Source: Lachnospiraceae bacterium (GTDB lineage: Bacteria > Bacillota > Clostridia > Lachnospirales > Lachnospiraceae). Taken from it: a stretch of 64,000 nt of DNA. The stretch is from NCBI GenBank assembly GCA_029006155.1, contig JAQXGF010000094.1, forward strand, positions 1-64,000, given 5' to 3'. A program made the translations under genes and the position numbers. Below are positions 24,938-33,458 of the stretch, piece after piece. Numbering within the stretch: position 1 is the first letter of the stretch; every line of letters begins with the position of its first letter. The notes beneath the pieces are model-generated. The model was not told the DNA's origin, made no database searches, and was given only the letters and a program-made list of their open reading frames with translations.

Positions 24938-25296
24938 AAGATTATCTGTTTTTGCATCTGTGTGTGGCGCTGTTTTCCTTCACAAGTGTATTTTCCAAGA
25001 TGGCGTCGATCCAGTACAACCGTGGCGGTCTTGCGAATCCGCTTCTGTATGTGTTTGTATTTCTGATGTTTTTTGTCTGCTTCGCATATGCCATCTGCTG
25101 GCAGAAGATCATCAAGCGCTTTGACTTAAACATCGGCTATGCGAACCGGAGTGTTTACCTGCTCTGGAGCCAGATCTGGGCGGTGTTTCTGTTCGGGGAG
25201 CATCTGACGATGCGCAACGTGATCGGGATCGCGATCGTGCTCACCGGAGTCGTCATCGTATCTTTAAGTGCAGAGCAAAAAGAAGAAGGAGAATGA
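24925..25296 (+). CDS. Small four-helix EamA/SMR-like membrane protein (first of pair)
   Basis: A 123-residue hydrophobic protein with four predicted membrane helices (about 7-23, 35-55, 68-88 and 93-113). The C-terminal helix VIGIAIVLTGVVIVSL is typical of SMR/EamA-type half transporters. Size and pairing with the next gene recall ArnE/ArnF, the heterodimer proposed to flip undecaprenyl-phosphate-aminoarabinose. ATG 24925 overlaps the end of the ATP-grasp gene, and its own stop overlaps the next start (ATGA). The substrate is unknown; flippase function is inferred. Confidence 0.75.
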   Translation: MEKVKDYLFLHLCVALFSFTSVFSKMASIQYNRGGLANPLLYVFVFLMFFVCFAYAICWQKIIKRFDLNIGYANRSVYLLWSQIWAVFLFGEHLTMRNVIGIAIVLTGVVIVSLSAEQKEEGE

Positions 25297-25634
25297 GCAT
25301 GCTTCCTTATTTATTACTGATGTTTGCGGCGACCTTTTTTTCCGCGATCTCGCAGGTGCTGCTGAAGCAGAGCGCCGGGAAGACCTATAAGAGTGTCATT
25401 TATGAATATCTGAACTGGCGGGTCATCGTGGCGTATGGCATTTCGTTTTCGGTGCTTCTGCTCAATACGTATGCCTATACGGTCGTGCCGATGAAGTACG
25501 GTGCGGTCATCGATACATTCACGTATGTGTTTGTCATGGTGCTGTCGTATCTGATTCTGAAAGAACATTTCACACGCGGGCAGCTGATCGGCAATCTGGT
25601 CATCATCGCCGGGGTACTGGTCTATACCCTGTAA
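25293..25634 (+). CDS. Small four-helix EamA/SMR-like membrane protein (second of pair)
   Basis: A 113-residue membrane protein with four helices. The start MLPYLLLMFAATFFSAISQVLLKQSAGK has the helix-1 pattern of SMR/DMT proteins. FTYVFVMVLSYLILKEHFTRGQLIGNLVIIAGVLVY is the typical glycine-rich end with the conserved E/K-x-F loop. The start codon overlaps the stop of the previous gene, so the two products are probably made in equal amounts and form a heterodimer. This is the last gene of the compact glycosyltransferase / ATP-grasp / transporter operon. Confidence 0.78.
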   Translation: MSMLPYLLLMFAATFFSAISQVLLKQSAGKTYKSVIYEYLNWRVIVAYGISFSVLLLNTYAYTVVPMKYGAVIDTFTYVFVMVLSYLILKEHFTRGQLIGNLVIIAGVLVYTL

Positions 25635-25673
25635 AACGCGCATACACTGGATAAAAAGTGTATGGAGTACGCC

Positions 25674-26492
25674 ATGCAGGAACACGAACAACTACATAAT
25701 ATGGAAAAAAGAGCAGCCGTGATTCTTCTGTTTCTGGCTGCTTTTTTGGCGGGAGGAATTCTGGCACAGATCCGGGAACGGTTTGTGCACGCGGCAGGGA
25801 CGGAGAACTGGGGGTTGAGTTTTCAGCAGGAGGGGCAGCGGCCGGTGGCGAATGCGACCGTGGAGGAGCTGGCCGCCTATGATGCGTGGTATGCGCAGGA
25901 TACCGAAGAAAAGGTGATTTATCTGACGTTTGACTGCGGGTATGAGAATGGAAATACCGGAAAGATTCTGGAGGCGCTGAAAAAACACAACGCCCCGGCG
26001 ACCTTTTTTGCAGTCGGAAATTTTCTGAAAGATAATCCGGAGCTTGTCAAACAGATCGTATCAGAAGGGCATACGGTCGGCAATCACACGATGCACCACC
26101 CGGACATGTCGCAGATCTCTGATCTGGATTCCTTTCAGAAAGAGATAGAAGGCGTGGAAGCGCTGTACCGGGAGATCACCGGACAGGAGATGACGAAATA
26201 TTATCGTCCGCCGCAGGGAAAATACAGCACGGAGAACCTGAAGATGGCGCAGCAGCTCGGATATCAGACGTTTTTCTGGAGCCTTGCCTATGTGGACTGG
26301 TATCAGGATCAGCAGCCGACGAAGGAGGAGGCATTTTCCAAACTTTTGCCACGCATCCATCCAGGTGCGATCGTACTGCTGCATAATACATCGTCGACAA
26401 ATGGGAATATTCTGGATGAGCTGCTTGCGAAGTGGGAGGAGCAGGGATATACGTTCCACAGCCTGGAAGAGCTGAAAAAGGAAAGCTTGTAA
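25674..26492 (+). CDS. Polysaccharide deacetylase (PdaA-like NodB domain)
   Basis: A 272-residue exported enzyme with an N-terminal membrane segment (AAVILLFLAAFLAGGILA). The NodB domain carries IYLTFDCGYENG near 83 (catalytic Asp), EGHTVGNHTMHHPDM near 130 (metal His residues), YYRPPQGKYS near 170 and GAIVLLHNTS near 235. The gap between motifs and the DCGYENG form fit the delta-lactam-forming PdaA group, which removes acetyl or muramoyl substituents from peptidoglycan. ATG 25674 has GGAG six bases upstream. A CATACAC/GTGTATG hairpin at 25641-25664 ends right at this site and may limit its access. Confidence 0.88.
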   Translation: MQEHEQLHNMEKRAAVILLFLAAFLAGGILAQIRERFVHAAGTENWGLSFQQEGQRPVANATVEELAAYDAWYAQDTEEKVIYLTFDCGYENGNTGKILEALKKHNAPATFFAVGNFLKDNPELVKQIVSEGHTVGNHTMHHPDMSQISDLDSFQKEIEGVEALYREITGQEMTKYYRPPQGKYSTENLKMAQQLGYQTFFWSLAYVDWYQDQQPTKEEAFSKLLPRIHPGAIVLLHNTSSTNGNILDELLAKWEEQGYTFHSLEELKKESL

Positions 26493-26653
26493 AAGAGGAA
26501 ACGGTATGGTACGATTGCGGAAGTGATTTTCTATTTTATTTATAGAAGAACGTTCAACGATCCCCGAAGCGACCAGTGGATCATGTGGAAAATTCCGCTA
26601 TCGGGGATAAGTGGTGTGGATAAGCAAGGATGAGATATAGGAGACGAAAGAAA

Positions 26654-27700
26654 ATGGAAAAAATAAGATTTGCATGTGATTATAGTGAAGGCGCAGCACC
26701 GGAGATCTTACACCGGCTGACGGAGACGAATCTGGAGCAGACGCCGGGCTATGGAGAGGATCGTTACTGTGAGGCGGCGCGGGCAAAGATCCGCGCGCTC
26801 TGTGGACAGAAGGATGCAGAGGTGCAGTTTCTCGTGGGCGGCACGCAGACGAACATGACCGTGATCGCGTCGATTCTGCGGCCGCATCAGGGTGTGCTCG
26901 CGGCGGATACCGGGCATATCAATGTCCATGAGACCGGAGCGATCGAGGCGACCGGACATAAGGTGCTGCCGCTTCCTTCTGAAAATGGAAAGATCCGGGC
27001 GGAACAGATTCAGGAAGCGTGGCATGCCCACTGGACAAATGAGAGCCATGAGCATCTCGTACAGCCGGGTATGGTCTACATTTCCTTCCCGACGGAGTAC
27101 GGAACGTTGTATACGAAGGAAGAACTGACCGCGCTCTACCGGGTGTGCCGGGAATGTCATCTGCCACTGTTTATCGACGGTGCACGCCTCGGGTATGGGC
27201 TGATGTCTCCGAAAAACGATGTGACGTTGCAGGAACTGGCCGCGCTTTGCGATGTATTCTATATCGGCGGGACAAAGTGCGGTGCGCTTTTTGGAGAAGC
27301 GGTGGTCATCACGGATCTGCAGCTGGCACGGGATTTTCGCTATCTGATCAAGCAGCGCGGTGGCATGCTCGCCAAGGGTCGCCTGCTCGGCATTCAGTTT
27401 GATACGCTGCTGACCGATGATCTGTATTTTAAGCTTGCGAAGCAGGCGGACCGTCTGGCGTTGCGCATCCGGAAGGCATTTCTGGAGAAGGGCTACCCGC
27501 TTCTGATGGACTCGTGGACGAATCAGCAGTTCCCGGTGCTGCCGGATGAGGTGGCGGACCGGTTCGCGGAGCAGTTTGCGTTCGAAGTCTGGGAGCGTGT
27601 GGATGAGACGCACTGTGCGGTACGGTTCTGCACGAGCTGGGCGACGACGGAAGAGCAGGTGGATGCACTGGTGGCGGCGATTCAGGGAGAAAAAGAATGA
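26654..27700 (+). CDS. Low-specificity L-threonine aldolase
   Basis: A 348-residue fold-type I PLP enzyme that splits threonine (and allo-threonine) to glycine and acetaldehyde. FLVGGTQTNMTVIASIL near 55 and GHINVHETGAIEATGHKV near 80 are cofactor-site motifs. LPLFIDGARLGYGL near 165 carries the PLP Asp, and FYIGGTKCGALFGEA near 200 the catalytic Lys. It belongs to the bacterial beta-eliminating lyase type. ATG 26654 has AGGAGA upstream; eight extra residues in the track are unlikely. The stop overlaps the start of the decarboxylase gene (ATGA), so they are coupled. Confidence 0.88.
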   Translation: MEKIRFACDYSEGAAPEILHRLTETNLEQTPGYGEDRYCEAARAKIRALCGQKDAEVQFLVGGTQTNMTVIASILRPHQGVLAADTGHINVHETGAIEATGHKVLPLPSENGKIRAEQIQEAWHAHWTNESHEHLVQPGMVYISFPTEYGTLYTKEELTALYRVCRECHLPLFIDGARLGYGLMSPKNDVTLQELAALCDVFYIGGTKCGALFGEAVVITDLQLARDFRYLIKQRGGMLAKGRLLGIQFDTLLTDDLYFKLAKQADRLALRIRKAFLEKGYPLLMDSWTNQQFPVLPDEVADRFAEQFAFEVWERVDETHCAVRFCTSWATTEEQVDALVAAIQGEKE

Positions 27701-29136
27701 ACCGATCAAAAGAAGCGGATCCGAGTCTGGCTGACCGCCTGATTACATATGGACAATCCGCCGCCTATCCCTTCCATATGCCAGGCCACAAGCGGCAGTT
27801 CCACCCGTTTTTTGATCCATATACGATGGACATCACAGAAATCTATGGATTTGACAACCTGCATCACGCGGAAGGGATTTTGCTGGAAGCACAGCAGCGC
27901 GCAGCGTATCTCTATCATGCCTCCGAGACTTTCTATCTCGTAAATGGCAGCACCTGCGGAATTCTTGCGGCAGTGGCAGCCGCGACAAAGCGCGGAGGGA
28001 AGATCCTGATGGCGCGGAACTGCCACAAGGCGGCCTATCACGCAGCACTTCTGAATGATCTGGAAGTATCCTATCTCTATCCGGCGGCAGACATGACGCG
28101 CGGCTTGAGCGGCGCGATCGACCCGGATGAGGTAGAAGAGATGCTCAAGAAGGATGCGTCGCTTCGCACGGTGCTCATCACCTCGCCGACTTATGACGGT
28201 GTGTGCTCAGATGTGAGGCGTATTGCTGAGATTGTGCATCAGCATGACGGAATTCTGATCGTGGATGAAGCGCACGGTGCTCATTTTGGGATGCACCCGT
28301 ATTTTCCTGAGCACGCGCTTTCCTGCGGCGCGGATCTGGTCATCAACAGTGTGCACAAGACGCTGCCGTCTCTGACGCAGACGGCGCTTCTTCATGTACA
28401 GGGGACGCGCGTAGATCGGGAGCGGCTGAAAAGTTTTCTTGGCATTTATCAGACGAGCAGCCCGAGCTACGTGCTCATGGCCGGAATCGATGCCTGCGTG
28501 CGGCTGCTGCTTGAGCACGGAACAGAGCTGTTTGATGCATTTGCAAAAAGGCTGGAGCGATTGCGTGCTCAGCTTTCGGATCTGCAGGTTCTGGAGCTGA
28601 TCCGAGGGACAGAGCCAAAGCTGCAGGCATATGACTACGACCGCTCAAAAATACTGATCGCGACGCAGCGAAGCAGCCTTTCCGGATCGGAGCTGTCAGA
28701 AATTCTGCGCAGCCAGTATCAGCTCGAGATGGAGATGGATTCGGAGCACTATGTGACAGCGATCACGACGATCGCGGATACGGAGGAAGGGCTGGATCGG
28801 CTGGCAGAGGCGCTGATCCGCATTGACGCCGGTCTGGAACGACGGCCAGAGCAGATGGCGCAGCCACTTGCAATGTGGAAAAACGAGGCAGTGCTGCGCA
28901 TCCAGGAGGCAGTAGATGCAGGGAAAAAGAGCCTGCCGCTTGTCCAAAGTGAAGGAACCGTCTCAGCAGAATTTGTCTATCTGTATCCGCCGGGCATTCC
29001 GCTTCTGGTGCCGGGAGAACGCATCAGCGGCGAATTGCTCGAAAAGCTGCTGCAGTACCGGGCAGATGGATTTGCGCTGGAGGGAATGGCGGACTACCGG
29101 GGAGAAGAAATCCGAGTTGTGGACATGCAGCGCTAA
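27697..29136 (+). CDS. Orn/Lys/Arg decarboxylase family protein
   Basis: A 479-residue fold-type I PLP decarboxylase of the YaaO/SpeA Gram-positive type. YPFHMPGHKRQF near 18 is the family start motif, NGSTCGILAAV near 85 binds phosphate, and VDEAHGAHFGMHP near 190 and INSVHKTLPSLTQTALLH near 222 hold the PLP Asp and Lys. The C-terminal wing domain (EFVYLYPPGIPLLVPGE) is present. It probably makes a polyamine from arginine, lysine or ornithine; the substrate cannot be read from the sequence. In Bacillus its ortholog yaaO also begins the tmk-holB cluster, and here it precedes the guanylate-kinase-like gene and holB. Confidence 0.88.
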   Translation: MNRSKEADPSLADRLITYGQSAAYPFHMPGHKRQFHPFFDPYTMDITEIYGFDNLHHAEGILLEAQQRAAYLYHASETFYLVNGSTCGILAAVAAATKRGGKILMARNCHKAAYHAALLNDLEVSYLYPAADMTRGLSGAIDPDEVEEMLKKDASLRTVLITSPTYDGVCSDVRRIAEIVHQHDGILIVDEAHGAHFGMHPYFPEHALSCGADLVINSVHKTLPSLTQTALLHVQGTRVDRERLKSFLGIYQTSSPSYVLMAGIDACVRLLLEHGTELFDAFAKRLERLRAQLSDLQVLELIRGTEPKLQAYDYDRSKILIATQRSSLSGSELSEILRSQYQLEMEMDSEHYVTAITTIADTEEGLDRLAEALIRIDAGLERRPEQMAQPLAMWKNEAVLRIQEAVDAGKKSLPLVQSEGTVSAEFVYLYPPGIPLLVPGERISGELLEKLLQYRADGFALEGMADYRGEEIRVVDMQR

Positions 29137-29230
29137 AATGTAAATATTCTGTTGGGTACATTACTCACAGAAGTAAGAATATAGAAATCCAAAATAAAAT
29201 CAAAAAAATGCACAAATTACAGGTAAGATT

Positions 29231-29827
29231 ATGGGAAACATTTTTTATATCATGGGAAAAAGCTCCTCCGGCAAAGATACAATTTATGAAAACCTGCTCG
29301 CAAGAGAATCTCTCCACCTCCATCCGCTCATCATGTACACGACGCGGCCGATCCGCACCGGGGAGACGGACGGTGTGCAGTATCATTTCGTGACGGAGGC
29401 GCAGTTGGAGGAGATGCAGCAGGCTGGAACGGTCATTGAGCTGCGCACGTATCAGACCGTGTACGGGCCGTGGTACTATTTTACGGCGGACAGTCCGGAA
29501 GTCTCGGATGCGGACGTCAACTATCTGGCACTCGGCACCCTGGAGTCGTTTCAGAAGATCCGGGAATATTATGGAAAAGAAAAGGTATATCCGATCTACA
29601 TTCAGGTGGAGGATGAGCTGCGGCTGCTGCGTGCGATCAAGCGGGAAAAGAAGCAGGAGCACCCGAATTTTAAGGAGGTATGTCGCAGATATCTCGCGGA
29701 TGAGGAAGATTTTTCCGAGGAAAAGCTTCAGGCCGTCGAGATCACACGGCGCTTTTTGAATAATGCCGACCGGGAGATCTGCATGGATGAGGTGGCGTCC
29801 TATATCGCAACGATACTGGAAAAGTAA
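29231..29827 (+). CDS. Guanylate kinase-like nucleoside monophosphate kinase
   Basis: A 198-residue P-loop kinase. IMGKSSSGKDTIYENLL is the Walker A loop with KDT in place of the usual KST. MYTTRPIRTGETDGVQYHFVTE near 35-56 matches the GMP-binding region of guanylate kinases (TTRxxRxGExxGxxYxF). The YGPWYYFT segment differs from the usual YG(T/V)xxxxV. It takes the place of tmk in the Bacillus cluster order before holB. It may be a divergent guanylate kinase, with a second canonical gmk elsewhere, so its nucleotide specificity is uncertain. ATG 29231 lies in an A-rich leader without a strong Shine-Dalgarno sequence. Confidence 0.75.
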   Translation: MGNIFYIMGKSSSGKDTIYENLLARESLHLHPLIMYTTRPIRTGETDGVQYHFVTEAQLEEMQQAGTVIELRTYQTVYGPWYYFTADSPEVSDADVNYLALGTLESFQKIREYYGKEKVYPIYIQVEDELRLLRAIKREKKQEHPNFKEVCRRYLADEEDFSEEKLQAVEITRRFLNNADREICMDEVASYIATILEK

Positions 29828-29880
29828 GCGATTCTGTGTTATACTGAATCAGATATACCAATGAAACGGAGGGGACGACG

Positions 29881-30879
29881 ATGGCAGGATTTAAAGATAT
29901 TATCGGGCATAAGCGTGAGATTGCGCATCTGACGAAGGCGATGGAGGCCGGAAAGGTGAGCCATGCCTATATATTCAGCGGGGCAAAGGGTACCGGGAAG
30001 CTGACGTTAGCCGATGCATTTGCGATGGCGCTGCAGTGTACGGGCGAAGGAGAGCGGCCATGTGGCAGCTGCCATTCCTGTCAGCAGGCAGCGAGCGGCA
30101 ATCATCCGGATATCATTCATCTCACACATGAGAAGCCGAACAGCATCGGTGTGGAGGATGTCCGCGAGCAGCTCGTAGGCGATGTACAGATCCGTCCCTA
30201 TAATGGAAAATACAAGATTTACATCATTCCGGAGGCAGAGAAGCTGACGGTGCAGGCGCAGAACGCGATCTTAAAGACGATCGAGGAGCCACCAGAATAT
30301 GCGGTGATCATTTTATTGACGACGAATGAGCAGAGCTTTCTCGATACGATCCGCTCCCGATGCGTACTGCTTCAGCTCAAGCCGGTGCCGGATGAGCAGG
30401 TAAAGGCATATCTGATGGAGCATCTGCAGATCCCGGACTACGAGGCGGATATCTGCTCGGCCTTCGCGCAGGGCAATATCGGAAAGGCGATCCGCCTGGC
30501 CTCTTCGGAGGATTTTAATTCCATCAAAGGATCGGCGATGCGCCTGATCCGGAACGCCGGGAAGATGGAGATCAGCGAGATCATTGAGTATGTAAAGGAA
30601 GTACAGGAATATAAAGTTTCGATCGAGGACTATCTGGATATTCTGGCGCTCTGGTATCGGGACATGGTATATTTCAAGGCGACGCGCGATATTAACGGCA
30701 TTATTTTCAAAGACGAGATCCGGACGATCCGTGAGACGGTACGGGTCTGCTCCTATGAGGGTGTCGAGGAGGTCATGAAGGCGATCGAGACCGCCAAGGC
30801 GCGCCTTGCCGCAAATGTTAATTTTGATCTGACAATGGAGCTTCTGTTCCTTGTCATAAAGGAGAACATACATGGTTAA
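29881..30879 (+). CDS. holB: DNA polymerase III delta' subunit
   Basis: A 332-residue clamp-loader subunit of the AAA+ type. HAYIFSGAKGTGKLTLADAFA near 34 is the P-loop region. The zinc-binding CGSCHSCQQAASGNHPDI is near 60-77. VRPYN-type and EAEKLTVQAQNAILKTIEEPPEYAVIILLTTN near 117-148 are the delta' signature, and the SRC motif follows (DTIRSRCVLLQLKP). It works with delta and tau to load the sliding clamp. It is followed by an overlapping yaaT homolog, as in Bacillus. GGAGGGG precedes ATG 29881. Confidence 0.93.
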   Translation: MAGFKDIIGHKREIAHLTKAMEAGKVSHAYIFSGAKGTGKLTLADAFAMALQCTGEGERPCGSCHSCQQAASGNHPDIIHLTHEKPNSIGVEDVREQLVGDVQIRPYNGKYKIYIIPEAEKLTVQAQNAILKTIEEPPEYAVIILLTTNEQSFLDTIRSRCVLLQLKPVPDEQVKAYLMEHLQIPDYEADICSAFAQGNIGKAIRLASSEDFNSIKGSAMRLIRNAGKMEISEIIEYVKEVQEYKVSIEDYLDILALWYRDMVYFKATRDINGIIFKDEIRTIRETVRVCSYEGVEEVMKAIETAKARLAANVNFDLTMELLFLVIKENIHG

Positions 30880-31822
30880 AATTGTAGGAGTGAGATTCAG
30901 AAATGCCGGGAAGGTCTATTACTTTGACCCGAAGGGCTATAAGATCAAGGCCGGAGATCATGTGATCGTGGAGACGGCGCGCGGAGTCGAGTATGGCACC
31001 GTGATCGGCGGGATCCGCGAGGTGACGGATGACCGGGTCGTGCAGCCGTTGAAGGCAGTCATCCGCGTGGCGACGCAGGAGGATGATCTGCGGGCAGAGA
31101 AGAGCCGTGCCAAGGAAAAAGATGCGATGCGCATCTGCAATGAGAAGATCCGTAAGCACAAGCTGGACATGAAGCTGATCGACGCGGAGTATACCTTTGA
31201 TAATAATAAAGTCCTGTTTTATTTTACCGCAGACGGGCGGATCGATTTCCGTGAGCTGGTAAAGGATCTGGCAGCCGTATTTAAGATGCGGATTGAGCTG
31301 CGGCAAATCGGTGTGCGGGATGAGACGAAGATTTTGGGCGGCATCGGGATCTGTGGCCGGGTGCTGTGCTGCAATTCCTTCCTCTCCGAGTTTGCACCGG
31401 TATCGATCAAGATGGCGAAAGAGCAGAACCTCTCCCTGAACCCGACAAAGATTTCCGGAGTCTGCGGACGTCTCATGTGCTGTCTGAAAAATGAGGAGGA
31501 TACGTATGAGTATCTGAACAGCAAGCTGCCGAACATCGGCGAGACAGTGACGACGGTCGAGGGCGTGCGCGGCGAGGTGCATAGTGTCAATGTGCTGCGC
31601 CAGCGGGTCAAGGTACTGGTCGATGCGGGAGATGAGAAAGAACTGCGGGAGTACGATGTCAATGAGCTGAAATTCAAGCCGAAGCGCCGCAAAGAAAAGG
31701 GCGGAAAAGGCGAGAGATCAGAGCGCGGGGAGCGGAGTGAAAAAGGAACCGGAGCAGACCGCGAGCTGAGGGAGCTGGAGGCACTGGAGAAAAAGGAAGG
31801 AAAATCAAAGCTCGATGACTGA
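30872..31822 (+). CDS. ricT: PSP1-domain protein RicT/YaaT
   Basis: A 316-residue PSP1-domain protein. In Bacillus RicT joins RicA and RicF in a complex with iron-sulfur clusters that helps RNA processing by RNase Y and affects development. VGVRFRNAGKVYYFDPKG opens the protein. KRIELRQIGVRDETKILGGIG-type sequence with GICGRVLCC near 160 and GVCGRLMCCLKNE near 193 holds the conserved cysteines. The C-terminus is a lysine/glutamate-rich tail (KEKGGKGERSERGERSEKG). The start overlaps the end of holB by eight bases, and the stop overlaps the start of the methyltransferase gene. Confidence 0.92.
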   Translation: MVKIVGVRFRNAGKVYYFDPKGYKIKAGDHVIVETARGVEYGTVIGGIREVTDDRVVQPLKAVIRVATQEDDLRAEKSRAKEKDAMRICNEKIRKHKLDMKLIDAEYTFDNNKVLFYFTADGRIDFRELVKDLAAVFKMRIELRQIGVRDETKILGGIGICGRVLCCNSFLSEFAPVSIKMAKEQNLSLNPTKISGVCGRLMCCLKNEEDTYEYLNSKLPNIGETVTTVEGVRGEVHSVNVLRQRVKVLVDAGDEKELREYDVNELKFKPKRRKEKGGKGERSERGERSEKGTGADRELRELEALEKKEGKSKLDD

Positions 31823-32573
31823 AAAAAATCAGAATCTGACGATCGAACTAAAAGAGGGCGAGCGGATCGATGAGCTGCACCGCAATGGATACCGGATCAT
31901 TCAGAATGAGCGGCTGTTCTGTTTTGGAATGGATGCTGTGCTGCTCTCCGGGTTTGCGAAGGTGAAGGAGGGAGAGCGGGTGCTGGATCTGGGCACCGGC
32001 ACCGGCATCATCCCGATTTTGCTCGCTGCAAAGACAGAAGGGGAGCACTTTACCGGACTTGAGATCTCGAAGACGAGCGCGGATATGGCGCAGCGAAGTG
32101 TGGCCTTAAACGGACTGTCAGAGCGGATGGATGTCGTGCTGGGAGATATCAAAAAAGCCGGGGCGTTGTTTGCTCCGGCTTCCTTTGATGTCGTGACTTC
32201 GAATCCACCGTACATGACCGGCGGGCATGGATTAGTCAATCCGGATATGGAGAAGGCAGCGGCGAGACACGAAGTACTTTGTACACTGGAGGATGTTGTG
32301 AGCGCGGCGGCGAAGCTGGTACGCTCCGGCGGCCGGTTTTACATGGTACATCGCCCGTTTCGGCTGGTGGAGATCATCCGGGTGCTCTCCGCCCATCAGC
32401 TGGAACCAAAGCGGATGCAGCTGGTCTATCCATACGTAGACCGGGAGCCGAATATGGTCCTGATCGAGGCGGTACGGGGCGGCAGACCGCGGATGACCGT
32501 GGAGAAGCCGCTGATCGTATATGAGAAGCCTGGGGTATATACGAGTGAGATCACGGAGATATACGGATATTAG
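31815..32573 (+). CDS. tRNA1(Val) (adenine37-N6)-methyltransferase family protein (YabB)
   Basis: A 252-residue class I SAM-dependent methyltransferase. FGMDAVLLSGFAKV precedes motif I DLGTGTGIIPILLA near 57. TGLEISKTSADMAQRSV lies near 78. The catalytic NPPY of N6-adenine methyltransferases (VTSNPPYMTGG) is near 132. These match YabB/TrmN6. It sits between yaaT and rsmI as in other Firmicutes. The ATG 31815 overlaps the ricT stop by eight bases. The exact tRNA target here is inferred. Confidence 0.9.
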   Translation: MTEKNQNLTIELKEGERIDELHRNGYRIIQNERLFCFGMDAVLLSGFAKVKEGERVLDLGTGTGIIPILLAAKTEGEHFTGLEISKTSADMAQRSVALNGLSERMDVVLGDIKKAGALFAPASFDVVTSNPPYMTGGHGLVNPDMEKAAARHEVLCTLEDVVSAAAKLVRSGGRFYMVHRPFRLVEIIRVLSAHQLEPKRMQLVYPYVDREPNMVLIEAVRGGRPRMTVEKPLIVYEKPGVYTSEITEIYGY

Positions 32574-32592
32574 AAAGAAAAGGGAGAATTTC

Positions 32593-33453
32593 ATGAGCGA
32601 GGAACGAGGAAAGCTGTATCTGTGCGCGACGCCGATCGGCAATCTGGAGGATATCACGATGCGGGTGCTCCGGATTTTGCAGGAGGTCGACCTGATTGCA
32701 GCGGAGGATACGCGCAACAGCCTGCGGCTGCTGAATCATTTTGACATCCATACGCCGATGACGAGCTATCATGAGTACAATAAGATCGAGAAGGCGCATA
32801 CGCTGATCGCGAAGCTTCTGGAGGGAAAAAATATCGCGCTGATCACAGATGCCGGGACACCGGGCATCTCCGATCCGGGGGAAGATCTCGTGCGGTTGTG
32901 CTATGAGGCCGGGGTGGAGGTGACATCCCTTCCGGGAGCGTGTGCCTGTGTGACCGCGCTCACGTTATCCGGACTTCCGACGCGTCGCTTCTGCTTTGAG
33001 GCATTTCTTCCGTCGGAGAAAAAAGAGCGGGCGCAGATTTTAGAAGAGCTGCAGACGGAGACGCGCACGACGATCATTTATGAAGCGCCACATCGATTGC
33101 TGCGGACACTTGGTGAGCTGCTGGATGTCCTTGGCAACCGTCGGATCACCGTCTGCCGCGAGCTGACGAAGAAACACGAGACCGCGTTTCAGACGACGTT
33201 ATCGGATGCGGTCGATTACTATACGGCGAACCCGCCGAGGGGCGAATGTGTCATTGTCATGGAAGGAAAGAGCCGCGCAGATCTGCAAAAGGAGGCGCAG
33301 ACACGCTGGGAGGAGCTTTCTGTACCGGAGCACGTAGCGCATTACATCGAGAGCGGGATGGATCGGAAAGAAGCGATGAAGCAGGCAGCGAAGGACCGCG
33401 GCGTGTCAAAGCGGGAGATTTATGCGGCGCTGCTGGAAGCAGAGCAGGAGTGA
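32593..33453 (+). CDS. rsmI: 16S rRNA (cytidine1402-2'-O)-methyltransferase
   Basis: A 286-residue SPOUT-unrelated tetrapyrrole-methylase-fold enzyme that methylates C1402 in the decoding centre. Motifs are LYLCATPIGNLEDITMR near 10, AAEDTRNSLRLLNHF near 40, ITDAGTPGISDPG near 80, LPGACACVTAL near 112 and YEAPHRLLRTL near 160. A C-terminal region (ESGMDRKEAMKQAAKDRGVSKREIY) is typical of Firmicutes RsmI. ATG 32593 has GGGAG upstream; the track extension overlaps the previous gene. A possible regulatory link is only operon position. Confidence 0.95.
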   Translation: MSEERGKLYLCATPIGNLEDITMRVLRILQEVDLIAAEDTRNSLRLLNHFDIHTPMTSYHEYNKIEKAHTLIAKLLEGKNIALITDAGTPGISDPGEDLVRLCYEAGVEVTSLPGACACVTALTLSGLPTRRFCFEAFLPSEKKERAQILEELQTETRTTIIYEAPHRLLRTLGELLDVLGNRRITVCRELTKKHETAFQTTLSDAVDYYTANPPRGECVIVMEGKSRADLQKEAQTRWEELSVPEHVAHYIESGMDRKEAMKQAAKDRGVSKREIYAALLEAEQE

Positions 33454-33458
33454 AGCGT

